A stretch of 64,000 nucleotides of DNA from Escherichia ruysiae (GCF_031323975.1 NZ_JAVIWS010000001.1:1178001-1242000); one strand, 5' to 3'. Counted from the first letter of the stretch, positions 8,836 to 16,885 are shown. Numbers and translations are program-made. The notes: generated by a model not told the origin, from the sequence alone.

Positions 8836-9768
8836 ATGGACAATGACAAAATAGATAAACACAGCGACGAACTTGAAGTAGAGAGCGAAGAAAAAGAGCG
8901 TGGAAAAAAAATAGAAATAGATGAAGACCGGCTCCCCTCCAGAGCGATGGCTATTCACGAACATATCCGTCAGGACGGCGAAAAAGAGCTGGAGCGCGAC
9001 GCGATGGCGCTACTGTGGTCAGCCATTGCGGCGGGTCTGTCGATGGGCGCTTCGTTACTGGCAAAAGGGATATTTCATGTCGAACTGAAAGGCGTACCGG
9101 GGAGTTTTTTGCTGGAGAATCTGGGTTATACCTTTGGTTTTATTATCGTCATTATGGCCCGCCAGCAATTATTTACTGAGAATACCGTAACGGCGGTACT
9201 ACCAGTGATGCAAAAACCGACCATGGGCAACATCGGCTTACTGATGCGGTTATGGGGCGTCGTGCTGCTGGGTAATATTCTCGGAACAGGTATTGCGGCG
9301 TGGGCGTTTGAGTATATGCCTATCTTTAATGAAGAAACCCGCGATGCGTTTGTCAAAATCGGCATGGATGTGATGAAGAACACCCCCAGCGAGATGTTTG
9401 CCAACGCGATCATCTCCGGCTGGCTTATAGCCACAATGGTATGGATGTTCCCTGCGGCGGGAGCGGCAAAGATTGTAGTAATTATATTGATGACGTGGCT
9501 TATCGCGCTGGGCGACACTACCCACATCGTCGTCGGTTCAGTAGAGATCCTCTATCTGGTCTTTAACGGCACGCTGCACTGGAGCGATTTCATCTGGCCA
9601 TTCGCGCTACCTACTCTGGCGGGAAACATCTGCGGCGGCACCTTCATCTTCGCATTAATGAGCCATGCGCAAATCCGTAACGATATGAGTAACAAGCGTA
9701 AAGAAGAGGCACGCCAGAAAGCAGAACATGCGGAAATCATTAAGAAAAATGATAAAAATCCGCTATAA
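8836..9768 (+). CDS. yfdC: YfdC, formate/nitrite transporter family membrane protein
   Basis: The 310-residue protein has a highly charged N-terminal tail (about 60 residues rich in Glu, Lys and Asp) and then a six-helix formate/nitrite-transporter (FNT) fold from roughly residue 65 to 275. Membrane segments include LLWSAIAAGLSMGASLL, LWGVVLLGNILGTGIAAW and IVVIILMTWLIALGD. A charged tail ends it. The family comprises pentameric channels for small monovalent anions; the YfdC substrate is not known. It is the last backbone gene before the argW island. Confidence 0.93.
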   Translation: MDNDKIDKHSDELEVESEEKERGKKIEIDEDRLPSRAMAIHEHIRQDGEKELERDAMALLWSAIAAGLSMGASLLAKGIFHVELKGVPGSFLLENLGYTFGFIIVIMARQQLFTENTVTAVLPVMQKPTMGNIGLLMRLWGVVLLGNILGTGIAAWAFEYMPIFNEETRDAFVKIGMDVMKNTPSEMFANAIISGWLIATMVWMFPAAGAAKIVVIILMTWLIALGDTTHIVVGSVEILYLVFNGTLHWSDFIWPFALPTLAGNICGGTFIFALMSHAQIRNDMSNKRKEEARQKAEHAEIIKKNDKNPL

Positions 9769-9803
9769 GTGGCGAGGGTTTAAGCAATCGAGCGGCAGTG
9801 TAC

Positions 9804-9832
9804 TTACTCCGCTGTTTAATAGCGGTTATACT
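9804..9832 (+). promoter_or_regulatory. Candidate argW promoter
   Basis: TTACTC and TATACT are separated by 17 bp and lie 12 bp before the tRNA, followed by CATGCCGC. Spacing and position fit a stable-RNA promoter. Confidence 0.5.
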
Positions 9833-9843
9833 CATGCCGCATT

Positions 9844-9918
9844 GTCCTCTTAGTTAAATGGATATAACGAGCCCCTCCTAAGGGCTAATTGCAGGTTCGA
9901 TTCCTGCAGGGGACACCA
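9844..9918 (+). tRNA. argW: tRNA-Arg (anticodon CCU)
   Basis: The 75-nt cloverleaf starts GTCCTCTTAG, has anticodon loop CTCCTAA and T-arm GCAGGTTCGATTCCTGC, and encodes its own CCA. It is the classical integration site of CPS-53/Sf6-type prophages; the island begins right after it. Confidence 0.98.
9900..9918 (+). other. Likely left attachment core in the 3' end of argW
   Basis: The tRNA 3' end is followed directly by TTTATCAGTTCGCTCCC, the phage-arm-like sequence I recall next to intS in K-12, and then by an integrase remnant. I found no second copy of the tRNA 3' end up to yfdY, so the right attachment site has been lost. Confidence 0.6.
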
Positions 9919-10082
9919 TTTATCAGTTCGCTCCCATCATCTGTACCAGTCCGCAAAATCCCTTTGAATATCAAGATGCCCGCGCATCCACTGTTCGTCA
10001 TGGTTCGCATAAGATTGTTAACAGCCGCACTCCATGACGGGTAAAAGTGGATAAAATAATTTTACCCACCGGATTTTTACCC

Positions 10083-10247
10083 ATGCTCACCGTTAAGCAG
10101 ATTGAAGCAGCAAAGCCGAAAGAAAAACCATACCGCCTTCTCGATGGTAATGGTCTGTACATTTATGTCCCTGTATCCGGGAAAAAGGTATGGCAGATTC
10201 GCTACAAGATTGACGGCAAGGAGAAAATCCTGACAGTCGGGAAATAG
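10083..10247 (+). pseudogene. intS: Truncated CPS-53-type phage integrase (IntS N-terminus)
   Basis: Only 54 codons remain, starting MLTVKQIEAAKPKEKPYRLL and ending KEKILTVGK before a stop. This is the N-terminal arm-binding domain of P4/Sf6-type tyrosine integrases and nearly identical to IntS as I recall it. The catalytic domain with its Arg-His-Arg-Tyr residues is missing. The ORF could start at 10047, but 10083 agrees with the family. An inverted repeat (GGGTAAAA to TTTTACCC, 10039-10067) lies in the upstream region. The remnant shows that the following genes entered, or were kept, as part of a phage-borne insertion at argW that can no longer excise with this integrase. Confidence 0.88.
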
Positions 10248-10444
10248 ATACCAGAAAAAATCTAAAATCATGGCCAGTTTTTGTTGACCACTACAATCAC
10301 CACTGTTCAGCTGAACAAATTCAATAAACCACTAAAAATTCACAATAGACTTTCATTCATCTCACGAATTAAGTATTATCCCAATATTAAGGACAATCTA
10401 AAAATATAATTTCGGTTAAGTTTTTACACGCCCAAATTTACCAC

Positions 10445-10519
10445 ATTAATACTTATCAATATTAATACCTATCAATATTAATACTTATCAATGTTAATAC
10501 TTATTAATATTAATACTTC
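10445..10519 (+). repeat. 16-bp tandem repeat upstream of the island operon
   Basis: Four consecutive 16-bp units of ATTAATACTTATCAAT with one or two changes, plus a partial fifth, end about 32 bp before the first island gene. The 304 bp between the integrase remnant and that gene are otherwise AT-rich and gene-free. The period is about one and a half helical turns. The array covers the place where a promoter for the seven-gene operon should lie and could be a repressor-binding or H-NS-binding region, or a slippage-prone regulator of expression. Confidence 0.9.
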
Positions 10520-10551
10520 TAGTTTTAACGTATTATTCGGAGATTACGATT

Positions 10552-11667
10552 ATGGGGAGTAAAAATATTGCAATCGCAGGAGGCGGTTTTTTTGGTTTGT
10601 ATCTGGCAGAACAACTTGCATTGAAGGGTTATAAAGTTACAGTTTATGAGAAAAGTCAGGAACTCATGTCCCGTGCATCCTATGTTAATCAGGCTCGAGT
10701 GCACAATGGCTATCATTATCCACGCAGCATCTTGACAGCGTTACGCTCTCGTATCTCTTTCCCTCGTTTTGTTACAGAATTTCGCGACTGCATTGAAGAT
10801 GATTTTGCCAAATATTACCTTGTTGCAGGTGCGTTGAGTAAAATAACAGGTGCACAATTTAGCCGATTTTGTCAACGTATAGGTGTTGAATGTGAAGATG
10901 CTCCTCCGTCAGTGAAACGTTTGATTAATCCTGTACTTATCGATGCGGTGTTTACTACCTGTGAGTATGCATTTGATTCCCATAAGCTGCGTAATACAAT
11001 GCAACAACGGCTTTCAGCAGCAAAAGTTACTATTGTAACGGACGCGGTTGTTGAAAAAGTTAGCAAATCTGGTGAAGGGTTAGAGGTAATCACAACAATA
11101 TCTGGACAACCAGATATTAGCTATGTTGATCATCTTTTCAATTGTACTTATTCAAGAATTAATTATCTCTTGAATGGTTCTGAGCTTACATTAATACCCC
11201 TTCGTCATGAAATGACGGAAATGTGCCTTGTAACTGTTCCAGATGAGCTAAAAAAAATGGGGCTAACACTAATGTGCGGCCCATTTTTTTCTGTTATGCC
11301 ATTCCCACCAGCTCAACTACATTCCTTCAGCCATGTTCGATACACACCCCATTACCAATGGAATGACAGACCAAATAAACCTTATGAGGATGCATATAGA
11401 AAGTATGAACTAAATGAACGGCATTCGGCTTGGGGGCATATGATAAGAGATGCCACGCGTTATATTCCTTGTTTGAGTGAATGCCAATATCAAAGCTCAA
11501 TCTGGGAAGTAAAAACAATCCTTCCACGAAGTGATAGCGATGATTCTCGCCCAATTTTATTTCGCCCGAATTATATATTGAAGGGGCTTCACTGCGTGAT
11601 GGGTGGGAAAATTGACAATATTTATGATGCTCTACATGAAATAGAACGCGTGATCGAGTTGAGTTGA
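10552..11667 (+). CDS. FAD-dependent oxidoreductase (DAO-like), first gene of the island operon
   Basis: This 371-residue protein has an N-terminal Rossmann FAD-binding motif at residues 6-33 (IAIAGGGFFGLYLAE, with acidic VYEK closing the second strand). It also has an unusual conserved-looking segment NQARVHNGYHYPR at 46-58, where such oxidoreductases often contact the flavin and substrate. No signal peptide or membrane segment is evident, so it is probably cytoplasmic. CGGAGA gives a good ribosome site nine bases upstream of the ATG. I do not recognise a named family member. Its place before sugar-isomerase and glycosyltransferase genes suggests it oxidises a sugar or cyclitol precursor. 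The gene is clearly richer in AT than the backbone. Substrate unknown. Confidence 0.85.
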   Translation: MGSKNIAIAGGGFFGLYLAEQLALKGYKVTVYEKSQELMSRASYVNQARVHNGYHYPRSILTALRSRISFPRFVTEFRDCIEDDFAKYYLVAGALSKITGAQFSRFCQRIGVECEDAPPSVKRLINPVLIDAVFTTCEYAFDSHKLRNTMQQRLSAAKVTIVTDAVVEKVSKSGEGLEVITTISGQPDISYVDHLFNCTYSRINYLLNGSELTLIPLRHEMTEMCLVTVPDELKKMGLTLMCGPFFSVMPFPPAQLHSFSHVRYTPHYQWNDRPNKPYEDAYRKYELNERHSAWGHMIRDATRYIPCLSECQYQSSIWEVKTILPRSDSDDSRPILFRPNYILKGLHCVMGGKIDNIYDALHEIERVIELS

Positions 11668-11672
11668 TAAAA

Positions 11673-12710
11673 ATGAAAAGTGAATCTTTTGTATCAGTCG
11701 TTATTGTCATTCCAGACCACTTGAATTATATCTATGCTTCTTTATCTAAACTTGCCTCACTTCTGGATACGCTATACAGTGATTACGAATTAGTCGTGAT
11801 AGCACCGGGGTTAGACAGTACGAGTGCACAGGTAGAAGATCGAGTGTTGAAGGATATTCCTTGTGTACGAATAATCCAGCTATCCACTCCCGTATTTCAT
11901 GATGTTGCGTTAGCGGCTGGATTAGAAAGTGCTATTGGTGATTTTGTTGTTTTATGGAATCCACTGGCCGATCCGGTAGAAGTCGTACCTCAAAGTGTTA
12001 ACAAATGTCGTGAAGGTGCCGATGTCGTAATTGGTGTCTCGAATAGCGTTCGTTCACTACGTTATCGGATACTTCGTCGACTCATGAATGTTGCATTGCG
12101 CACCATAGATTATGAGATTCCTTCTAATTCAACGGGGTTACGTTGTTTAAGCCGTCGCGCTGTAAATGCCGTTACTCGAATCGGTCGATTTCACCATCAA
12201 TTCTATCTTCGTATTCACAAAACCGGCTATCCAGCCGAAGCCCTCATCTACAAACCGCTAAAACAATCAGAGGGCGCCGGGGTAGTAACATCATTGCATC
12301 GATTGATGCACTTGGTAATATTTAACTCCACTAAGCCGCTACGTTGGATGTCTATTCTCGGTTTCGGCGGAAGTCTTGCGGGTTTTCTATTTGCGTGTTA
12401 TAGCGTGTTGATCCATCTGTTCAGTGGGCTTATTGTTGAGGGCTGGACAACGTCTATATTAGTTGTAACTTCACTATTTATAATTCAGTTCGTCATGATG
12501 GCTTTTTTTGGCGAGTATTTGGGGCGCCTGCTGGATGAAAGCAACTCACAGGCAGAATATGCAGTGGTTTATGAACGAACAAGTGAAGTCATGGTTAATA
12601 CCGATAGGTTTAATGTTATGCACACTTCTCTGCCACTAGAGTCTAATTATGTACAAACTGGTCGTGATGGTTTAACACCACAGACTAGGGGGGAAGAATG
12701 GACGCATTGA
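11673..12710 (+). CDS. GtrB-like family 2 glycosyltransferase with degenerate catalytic motifs
   Basis: The 345-residue product has the GtrB/dolichol-phosphate-sugar synthase layout: a GT-A domain to about residue 215, then two C-terminal membrane helices (about 225-255 and 262-285) and the GEYLGRLLDES tail motif. GLRCLSRRAVNAVTRI also fits GtrB. The acidic motifs are missing: the usual VDDGSTDG is IAPGLDST (43-50), and the usual DADLQDP is WNPLADP (95-101). It may be catalytically inactive or act as a membrane partner for the second GT2 in this operon. I chose the ATG at 11673, six bases past the previous stop; a TTG at 11664 is possible. Its end overlaps the next gene by 13 bases. Confidence 0.85.
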   Translation: MKSESFVSVVIVIPDHLNYIYASLSKLASLLDTLYSDYELVVIAPGLDSTSAQVEDRVLKDIPCVRIIQLSTPVFHDVALAAGLESAIGDFVVLWNPLADPVEVVPQSVNKCREGADVVIGVSNSVRSLRYRILRRLMNVALRTIDYEIPSNSTGLRCLSRRAVNAVTRIGRFHHQFYLRIHKTGYPAEALIYKPLKQSEGAGVVTSLHRLMHLVIFNSTKPLRWMSILGFGGSLAGFLFACYSVLIHLFSGLIVEGWTTSILVVTSLFIIQFVMMAFFGEYLGRLLDESNSQAEYAVVYERTSEVMVNTDRFNVMHTSLPLESNYVQTGRDGLTPQTRGEEWTH

Positions 12711-13465
12711 TTGGATATTCCGGTTTTGTCGGTACAACTTTATTAAGACAACGTCGTTTCGATGCACAATATCGCTCAACCAACATCGGCGAAATTGTTG
12801 GGAAAACATTTGATACTGTAGTTTGTGCCGGTGCCCCTGCACAAAAGTGGCTTGCAAATAAAGACCCAGCCGACGACATAAAAAAAATCAATAACCTAAT
12901 TGAAAAATTAAAAAACATATCTTGTCAAAAATTTATTTTGATTAGTACTGTAGATGTCTTTAAAGATCCAGTTAATGTTGATGAGACTACATCAATCGAA
13001 ACAGAAGGATTACATGCTTATGGTGCACACAGATATTATTTAGAACAATTTGTGAGCAAACAATTCCCTGACAATCTAATTGTACGATTACCAGGCCTCG
13101 TTGGGCCAGGTCTCAAAAAAAACATTATCTATGATTTTTTGCATAAAAATAATATTTTTCAAATTGAAAGTCGTAGTGTTTTTCAATTTTACCCGATGAT
13201 AAACTTGTGGTATGACATTAACATTGCGCTACAACATAAATTATCGCTGGTACATTTGACTGCGGCACCCATAAGCGTCGCTGATATAGCACAACATAGC
13301 TTTGGCTTCGAGTTTTGCAATCACATTCAGGATAAACCTGGATATTACGATATGAAAAGTTGCCATAGTCACCTATTTACTAACGACCATGACTATCAGT
13401 ATAACCGTCGTGAATCATTGATGGCAATACGCGCTTATGCACAATCTGAAATAGGCAGTAATTAA
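12698..13465 (+). CDS. NAD(P)-binding SDR-like sugar oxidoreductase/epimerase
   Basis: This 255-residue Rossmann-fold protein has the glycine motif GYSGFVG at residues 6-12, an STVDVF strand at 83-88 in the catalytic-serine position, and Tyr108 in YGAHR. Extended SDR enzymes carry YxxxK; here the lysine position is arginine (Arg112). The length is short for an extended SDR (usually about 300), so the substrate-binding part is reduced. A strong AGGGGGGAAG ribosome site lies inside the end of the previous gene, which overlaps by 13 bases, implying coupled translation. Likely role: NAD(P)-dependent modification of a sugar or sugar nucleotide. The exact reaction is unknown. Base composition is AT-rich. 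Confidence 0.8.
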   Translation: MDALIGYSGFVGTTLLRQRRFDAQYRSTNIGEIVGKTFDTVVCAGAPAQKWLANKDPADDIKKINNLIEKLKNISCQKFILISTVDVFKDPVNVDETTSIETEGLHAYGAHRYYLEQFVSKQFPDNLIVRLPGLVGPGLKKNIIYDFLHKNNIFQIESRSVFQFYPMINLWYDINIALQHKLSLVHLTAAPISVADIAQHSFGFEFCNHIQDKPGYYDMKSCHSHLFTNDHDYQYNRRESLMAIRAYAQSEIGSN

Positions 13466-13466
13466 A

Positions 13467-14282
13467 ATGAGACTTTCACTCTCAGGTATAGCCTGGAATA
13501 TAACTAATGATGATTCTATCTGTCACCTACTACATTCCAGACAGATTGATGCAATAGATATTGTCCCTGGAAAATACTTCTCCAATCCGTTAGACGCAAG
13601 TGAACACGAAATATTTGCCGTTCGTAATTACTGGCATGATAATGGAATTTCATTAGTTGGTATGCAATCACTATTATTTGGAACCCAAGGGTTAAATCTT
13701 TTTTCAACCAACGAAGTACAAAAAAGAATGTTGGTTCACTTACAGGCTATCAGTCGTATTGCTGCCGGTTTAGGAATTCCAGCATTAGTGTTTGGATCAC
13801 CTAAAAACCGCGACCGAAAAGGATTATCTGATAGTATCACTCTTGAAATTGCAATAAATTTCTTTAATCATCTTGGTGATATTGCGCAGCAAGAAGGCGT
13901 TTATTTTTGCCTTGAACCAAACCCAGTCTGTTACGGGGCAAATTTTATGATTAACAGTGCTGAAACTGCTTTTGTTGTTCGGCAAGTAAATCACCCAGCA
14001 ATTAAAATGCAGCTGGATACTGGTGCCATCATAATTAACAAAGAAAATATTAATGATATCCTTCAGCAAAACGCTGACATTATAGGTCACATTCATCTCA
14101 GTGAACCAGATCTGGCTCCTTTAGGCTATAGCGGTGCGAATCATACACATATTGCTAATGCTCTCTATCACGCATTACCGAACTCAATTGCAACAATTGA
14201 AATGCTCGCCCCCCAAAATAAACATTCGCTTTCCTCTATTGAGGATGCTCTTGATTTCGCAATTTCTCATTATCGTCAGTAG
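13467..14282 (+). CDS. Sugar phosphate isomerase/epimerase-like TIM-barrel protein
   Basis: The 271-residue protein belongs to the AP-endonuclease-2/xylose-isomerase-like TIM-barrel superfamily (PF01261), which includes IolE, hydroxypyruvate isomerase and ketose 3-epimerases. The expected metal ligands can be placed at Glu150 (CLEPNP), Asp184 (MQLDTGA), His208/His210 (GHIHLSEPD) and Glu245 (ATIEML). No signal peptide is present. It begins one base after the previous stop. In this cluster it most likely interconverts a ketose or inositol-like precursor for the sugar that the downstream glycosyltransferases use. The substrate cannot be deduced. Confidence 0.85.
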   Translation: MRLSLSGIAWNITNDDSICHLLHSRQIDAIDIVPGKYFSNPLDASEHEIFAVRNYWHDNGISLVGMQSLLFGTQGLNLFSTNEVQKRMLVHLQAISRIAAGLGIPALVFGSPKNRDRKGLSDSITLEIAINFFNHLGDIAQQEGVYFCLEPNPVCYGANFMINSAETAFVVRQVNHPAIKMQLDTGAIIINKENINDILQQNADIIGHIHLSEPDLAPLGYSGANHTHIANALYHALPNSIATIEMLAPQNKHSLSSIEDALDFAISHYRQ

Positions 14283-14296
14283 AAAGAGGGAATAGC

Positions 14297-14653
14297 ATGA
14301 AGTGGCTCATTTTGATTCTTGGCATATTTTCTAATGCCTCGGCCAGTGTTCTTATAAAATTAGCAATAACCCCTCCCAGAAGGCTCCCAAGTCTGGCTGA
14401 ACCTCTTGCTGCGCTTGCAAATTGGCCATTATGGTTAGGAATATTTCTATATGGAATTGCCTTTTTGTTATATGCTGTTACACTGGCATTTTTACCTTTG
14501 AATGTAGCACACCCAATACTGACCTCTGGTGCAATTGCCTGTGTCGCATTATTCTCTGTCGTTATTTTCCGAGAACCAGTTTACTGGTCTACCGTTACTG
14601 GAATTCTGTTGGTGATGAGTGGTGTCGCCCTTATTACCCTTAAAGTTAAGTAA
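14297..14653 (+). CDS. Small four-helix EamA/SMR-type membrane protein (putative lipid-sugar flippase)
   Basis: The 118-residue hydrophobic protein has four predicted membrane segments: MKWLILILGIFSNASASVL, a segment around LWLGIFLYGIAFLLYAV, ILTSGAIACVALFSVVIF and STVTGILLVMSGVALITL. The pattern and size resemble ArnE/ArnF and EmrE-like proteins. In Gtr and Arn systems the equivalent small protein (GtrA, ArnE-ArnF) flips the undecaprenyl-phosphate-linked sugar to the periplasmic side, which is my proposed role. AGAGGG lies seven bases before the ATG, and the gene is six bases from the next start. Confidence 0.82.
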   Translation: MKWLILILGIFSNASASVLIKLAITPPRRLPSLAEPLAALANWPLWLGIFLYGIAFLLYAVTLAFLPLNVAHPILTSGAIACVALFSVVIFREPVYWSTVTGILLVMSGVALITLKVK

Positions 14654-14658
14654 ACATT

Positions 14659-15477
14659 ATGACTGAATCTATATCTCAAACACTTCGCGCCAAATGGCAA
14701 GTCCCTGCCTATGAAAACCAAATGTGGCTTGGTAAAAAACACAATTATTGTGTCGTTATCCCCGTAATTAACGAAGGCAATCGTATACATAACCTATTAG
14801 CAAGAATGGCTGCCATAAATGTATCAACTTATGCGGATATAATTATTATTGATGGTGGCAGCACCGATGGTTCTCTGAATCCCAATATCCTACAGGAAAA
14901 AGGCGTTCGCGGTTTAATACTTAAAAAAGCACCAGGTAAGCTAAGCGCACAGCTAAGATGTGCCTATGCTTTTGCTCTTGAGCAAGGTTATGAAGGCATT
15001 GTGACTATTGATGGAAATGACAAAGATGATCCTGTGGCTATTCCACAATTTATCACAGCTCTAAAAGATGGGGTGCATTTCGTCCAGGCATCTCGTTTCC
15101 TTGTTGGAGGTGTAGCAGAAAATACCCCTCTCACCCGAGATATTGCAATACGTTTTATCCACGCGCCTATGATTAGTTTCTTTTCAGGATTTAAATGGAC
15201 AGATACTACTCAAGGATTTAGGGGGTATAGTAGAAAAATGCTGCTTGACGAGCGTGTTGCACCGTTCCGTGATATTTTCTCATCTTATGAACTACTGGCA
15301 TATCTTTCATACCGAGTCCCACAACTTGGTTATCGTTGCTTAGAAATTCCAACCATTCGTCGTTATCCTAAAGGTGAAGTACCTACAAAAATAAATGGAA
15401 TAAAGGGAAACTTTTCCGTACTGATTGTCTTATTTAAAGCGTGTTTGGGATTTTATAATCAGGAAAAAGGGAAATGA
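14659..15477 (+). CDS. Family 2 glycosyltransferase, DPM1-like, apparently catalytically competent
   Basis: This 272-residue GT-A enzyme carries the motifs missing in the first glycosyltransferase of the operon: VVIPVINEG at 32-40, IDGGSTDGS at 64-72 and the metal-binding TIDGNDKDDP at 116-125. PTIRRYPKGEVPTKI near the C-terminus fits the basic phosphate-binding region. It lacks the C-terminal membrane helices of GtrB, although the last 25 residues are hydrophobic. The likely reaction is transfer of a nucleotide-activated sugar to undecaprenyl phosphate at the inner face of the membrane. It may pair with the GtrB-shaped protein encoded upstream. It overlaps the last gene by four bases (ATGA). 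Confidence 0.87.
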   Translation: MTESISQTLRAKWQVPAYENQMWLGKKHNYCVVIPVINEGNRIHNLLARMAAINVSTYADIIIIDGGSTDGSLNPNILQEKGVRGLILKKAPGKLSAQLRCAYAFALEQGYEGIVTIDGNDKDDPVAIPQFITALKDGVHFVQASRFLVGGVAENTPLTRDIAIRFIHAPMISFFSGFKWTDTTQGFRGYSRKMLLDERVAPFRDIFSSYELLAYLSYRVPQLGYRCLEIPTIRRYPKGEVPTKINGIKGNFSVLIVLFKACLGFYNQEKGK

Positions 15478-16784
15478 GAAATATAAATATCAGCAGTTAT
15501 ATTATTTTAACAATTTTTGGCATGATAATTTTGGCTATGCGTTATACGACTCCGATAATCACCCCCTGGATTTATGCGGAAGATGGTGTCTGGGTTGCTA
15601 ATGCGTTGAGTCATGGTTGGCTAGAAACCTTCATTAATGCCAGAGAAGATTATTTTGTATTCTTTAATATTTTCTTTTTGTTTGTATCAACATCAATCAG
15701 CAGTATTATAAGCGGGAGTCCATTATTACTTCTTCCGCAATCTATAGCTGTAGTATCATATCTTTTTTATAGCCTAATGGCCGTTATGGCTTTCCATTTG
15801 ATTATTAAAATATCCAATCCATTATTTGCTATTTTAGTATATTTCACAACTCTCTTGTTGCCTTTAGGTCATTCTCAATATGAAAATATCGGTCATTTGC
15901 TACAAATTGGTTTTTATATGCCAGCTATAGCGAGTGCTCTTATTATACAGAGAGAGTACGTCAATAAAAAATTGTCTAAAATAATTATCGACATAATGAT
16001 CTGGTTAACCGCCGCAACAAACCCAGTCGTATTTATAATTGTAGGATTTTATTATTCCTTTAAATTTTTGAATGTTAGAGAAAAGTATATTTTAATTAAA
16101 GATATGCTGCCTTTAACAATATCCATGCTCATATTAGCTTTATTTATACTTCCGCGACTCAACGGCTCTGGCGGACTTGGTGACTATGGCTATAATCCTA
16201 ATAATATTATTGAAATGGTAACGGCTCGGCTACTCCTTTATCCATTTATATTTCCGTGGTACGAAAAATTAAATGATTCAATATCGATAATCCTTTCATT
16301 TGTATATATTATTTTTTGCACAACAATTATTTACAAAACTAAAGATTCAACAATAAAAAAGCATTTACTGACTTTAGCGATCGCACTCTTTATCTGTCTT
16401 GTTACGACTGTTTTTGGTAGAATCGGCCTCAGCGATCTCCTGAATAACTATCAAACTACATTTCCCGATAGATATTTTGTAGGAACAAACTTTCTCTCTA
16501 TCTTATTGTTCATAGCATGTTTATCTCAATGTAATTTCTCAAAGCCAATCAGTTATTTATCTTATTTTATTTCCGGGGTGTTATTGTGTATTTATATTGT
16601 GAATGCAGACATAATATCAGAAGGTGAAATGGCAAAGAAAAACATTTTTTTAAATGATCATTTTTATTATTCAATATGTCACGCTGAAAAAATTGATAAC
16701 GCAAATTCAGCCATACAAATCAAACCAGCAAACTGGGTTATGATTGTTCCAACAAACTTAATTAGCGAAATTCACTGCCACTAA
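15474..16784 (+). CDS. Polytopic membrane protein, probable GT-C type glycosyltransferase (GtrS-like role)
   Basis: The 436-residue protein has roughly ten hydrophobic segments and a final soluble tail of about 60 residues. Its first extracytoplasmic loop carries YAEDG at 34-38, the acidic motif position typical of GT-C enzymes, and PDRYF lies in a late loop. Size, topology and last-in-operon position match the acceptor-specific transferases of Gtr clusters (GtrS, GtrII and others), which move a sugar from undecaprenyl phosphate to O-antigen in the periplasm. Sequence similarity to a named family is not evident to me. The gene is very AT-rich and is followed by a hairpin. Confidence 0.78.
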   Translation: MRNINISSYIILTIFGMIILAMRYTTPIITPWIYAEDGVWVANALSHGWLETFINAREDYFVFFNIFFLFVSTSISSIISGSPLLLLPQSIAVVSYLFYSLMAVMAFHLIIKISNPLFAILVYFTTLLLPLGHSQYENIGHLLQIGFYMPAIASALIIQREYVNKKLSKIIIDIMIWLTAATNPVVFIIVGFYYSFKFLNVREKYILIKDMLPLTISMLILALFILPRLNGSGGLGDYGYNPNNIIEMVTARLLLYPFIFPWYEKLNDSISIILSFVYIIFCTTIIYKTKDSTIKKHLLTLAIALFICLVTTVFGRIGLSDLLNNYQTTFPDRYFVGTNFLSILLFIACLSQCNFSKPISYLSYFISGVLLCIYIVNADIISEGEMAKKNIFLNDHFYYSICHAEKIDNANSAIQIKPANWVMIVPTNLISEIHCH

Positions 16785-16801
16785 AGTATTGCATGATTTA
16801 T

Positions 16802-16820
16802 GCCCCGAAGCAGGGGCTTT
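16802..16820 (+). terminator. Terminator of the island operon
   Basis: GCCCC GAAGCA GGGGC followed by TTTAATTTT lies 18 bases past the last operon gene. A second 7-bp inverted repeat (CTGGTCA to TGACCAG) follows at 16828-16852. Confidence 0.65.
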
Positions 16821-16885
16821 AATTTTGCTGGTCACTTAATACAAATGACCAGAAACTAGCCATTCTTTTTTAAGCAGATACAGAC

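Noticed and set aside
10047..10082. Longer start for the integrase fragment at 10047
   Set aside because: The extra 12 codons have no counterpart in the IntS start I recall and no better ribosome site.
10445..10519. CRISPR array
   Set aside because: The 16-bp units are directly contiguous with no spacers, and there are no cas genes.
11664..11672. TTG start for the GtrB-like gene
   Set aside because: An ATG three codons later is the simpler choice; neither has a strong ribosome site, so the TTG remains only an alternative.
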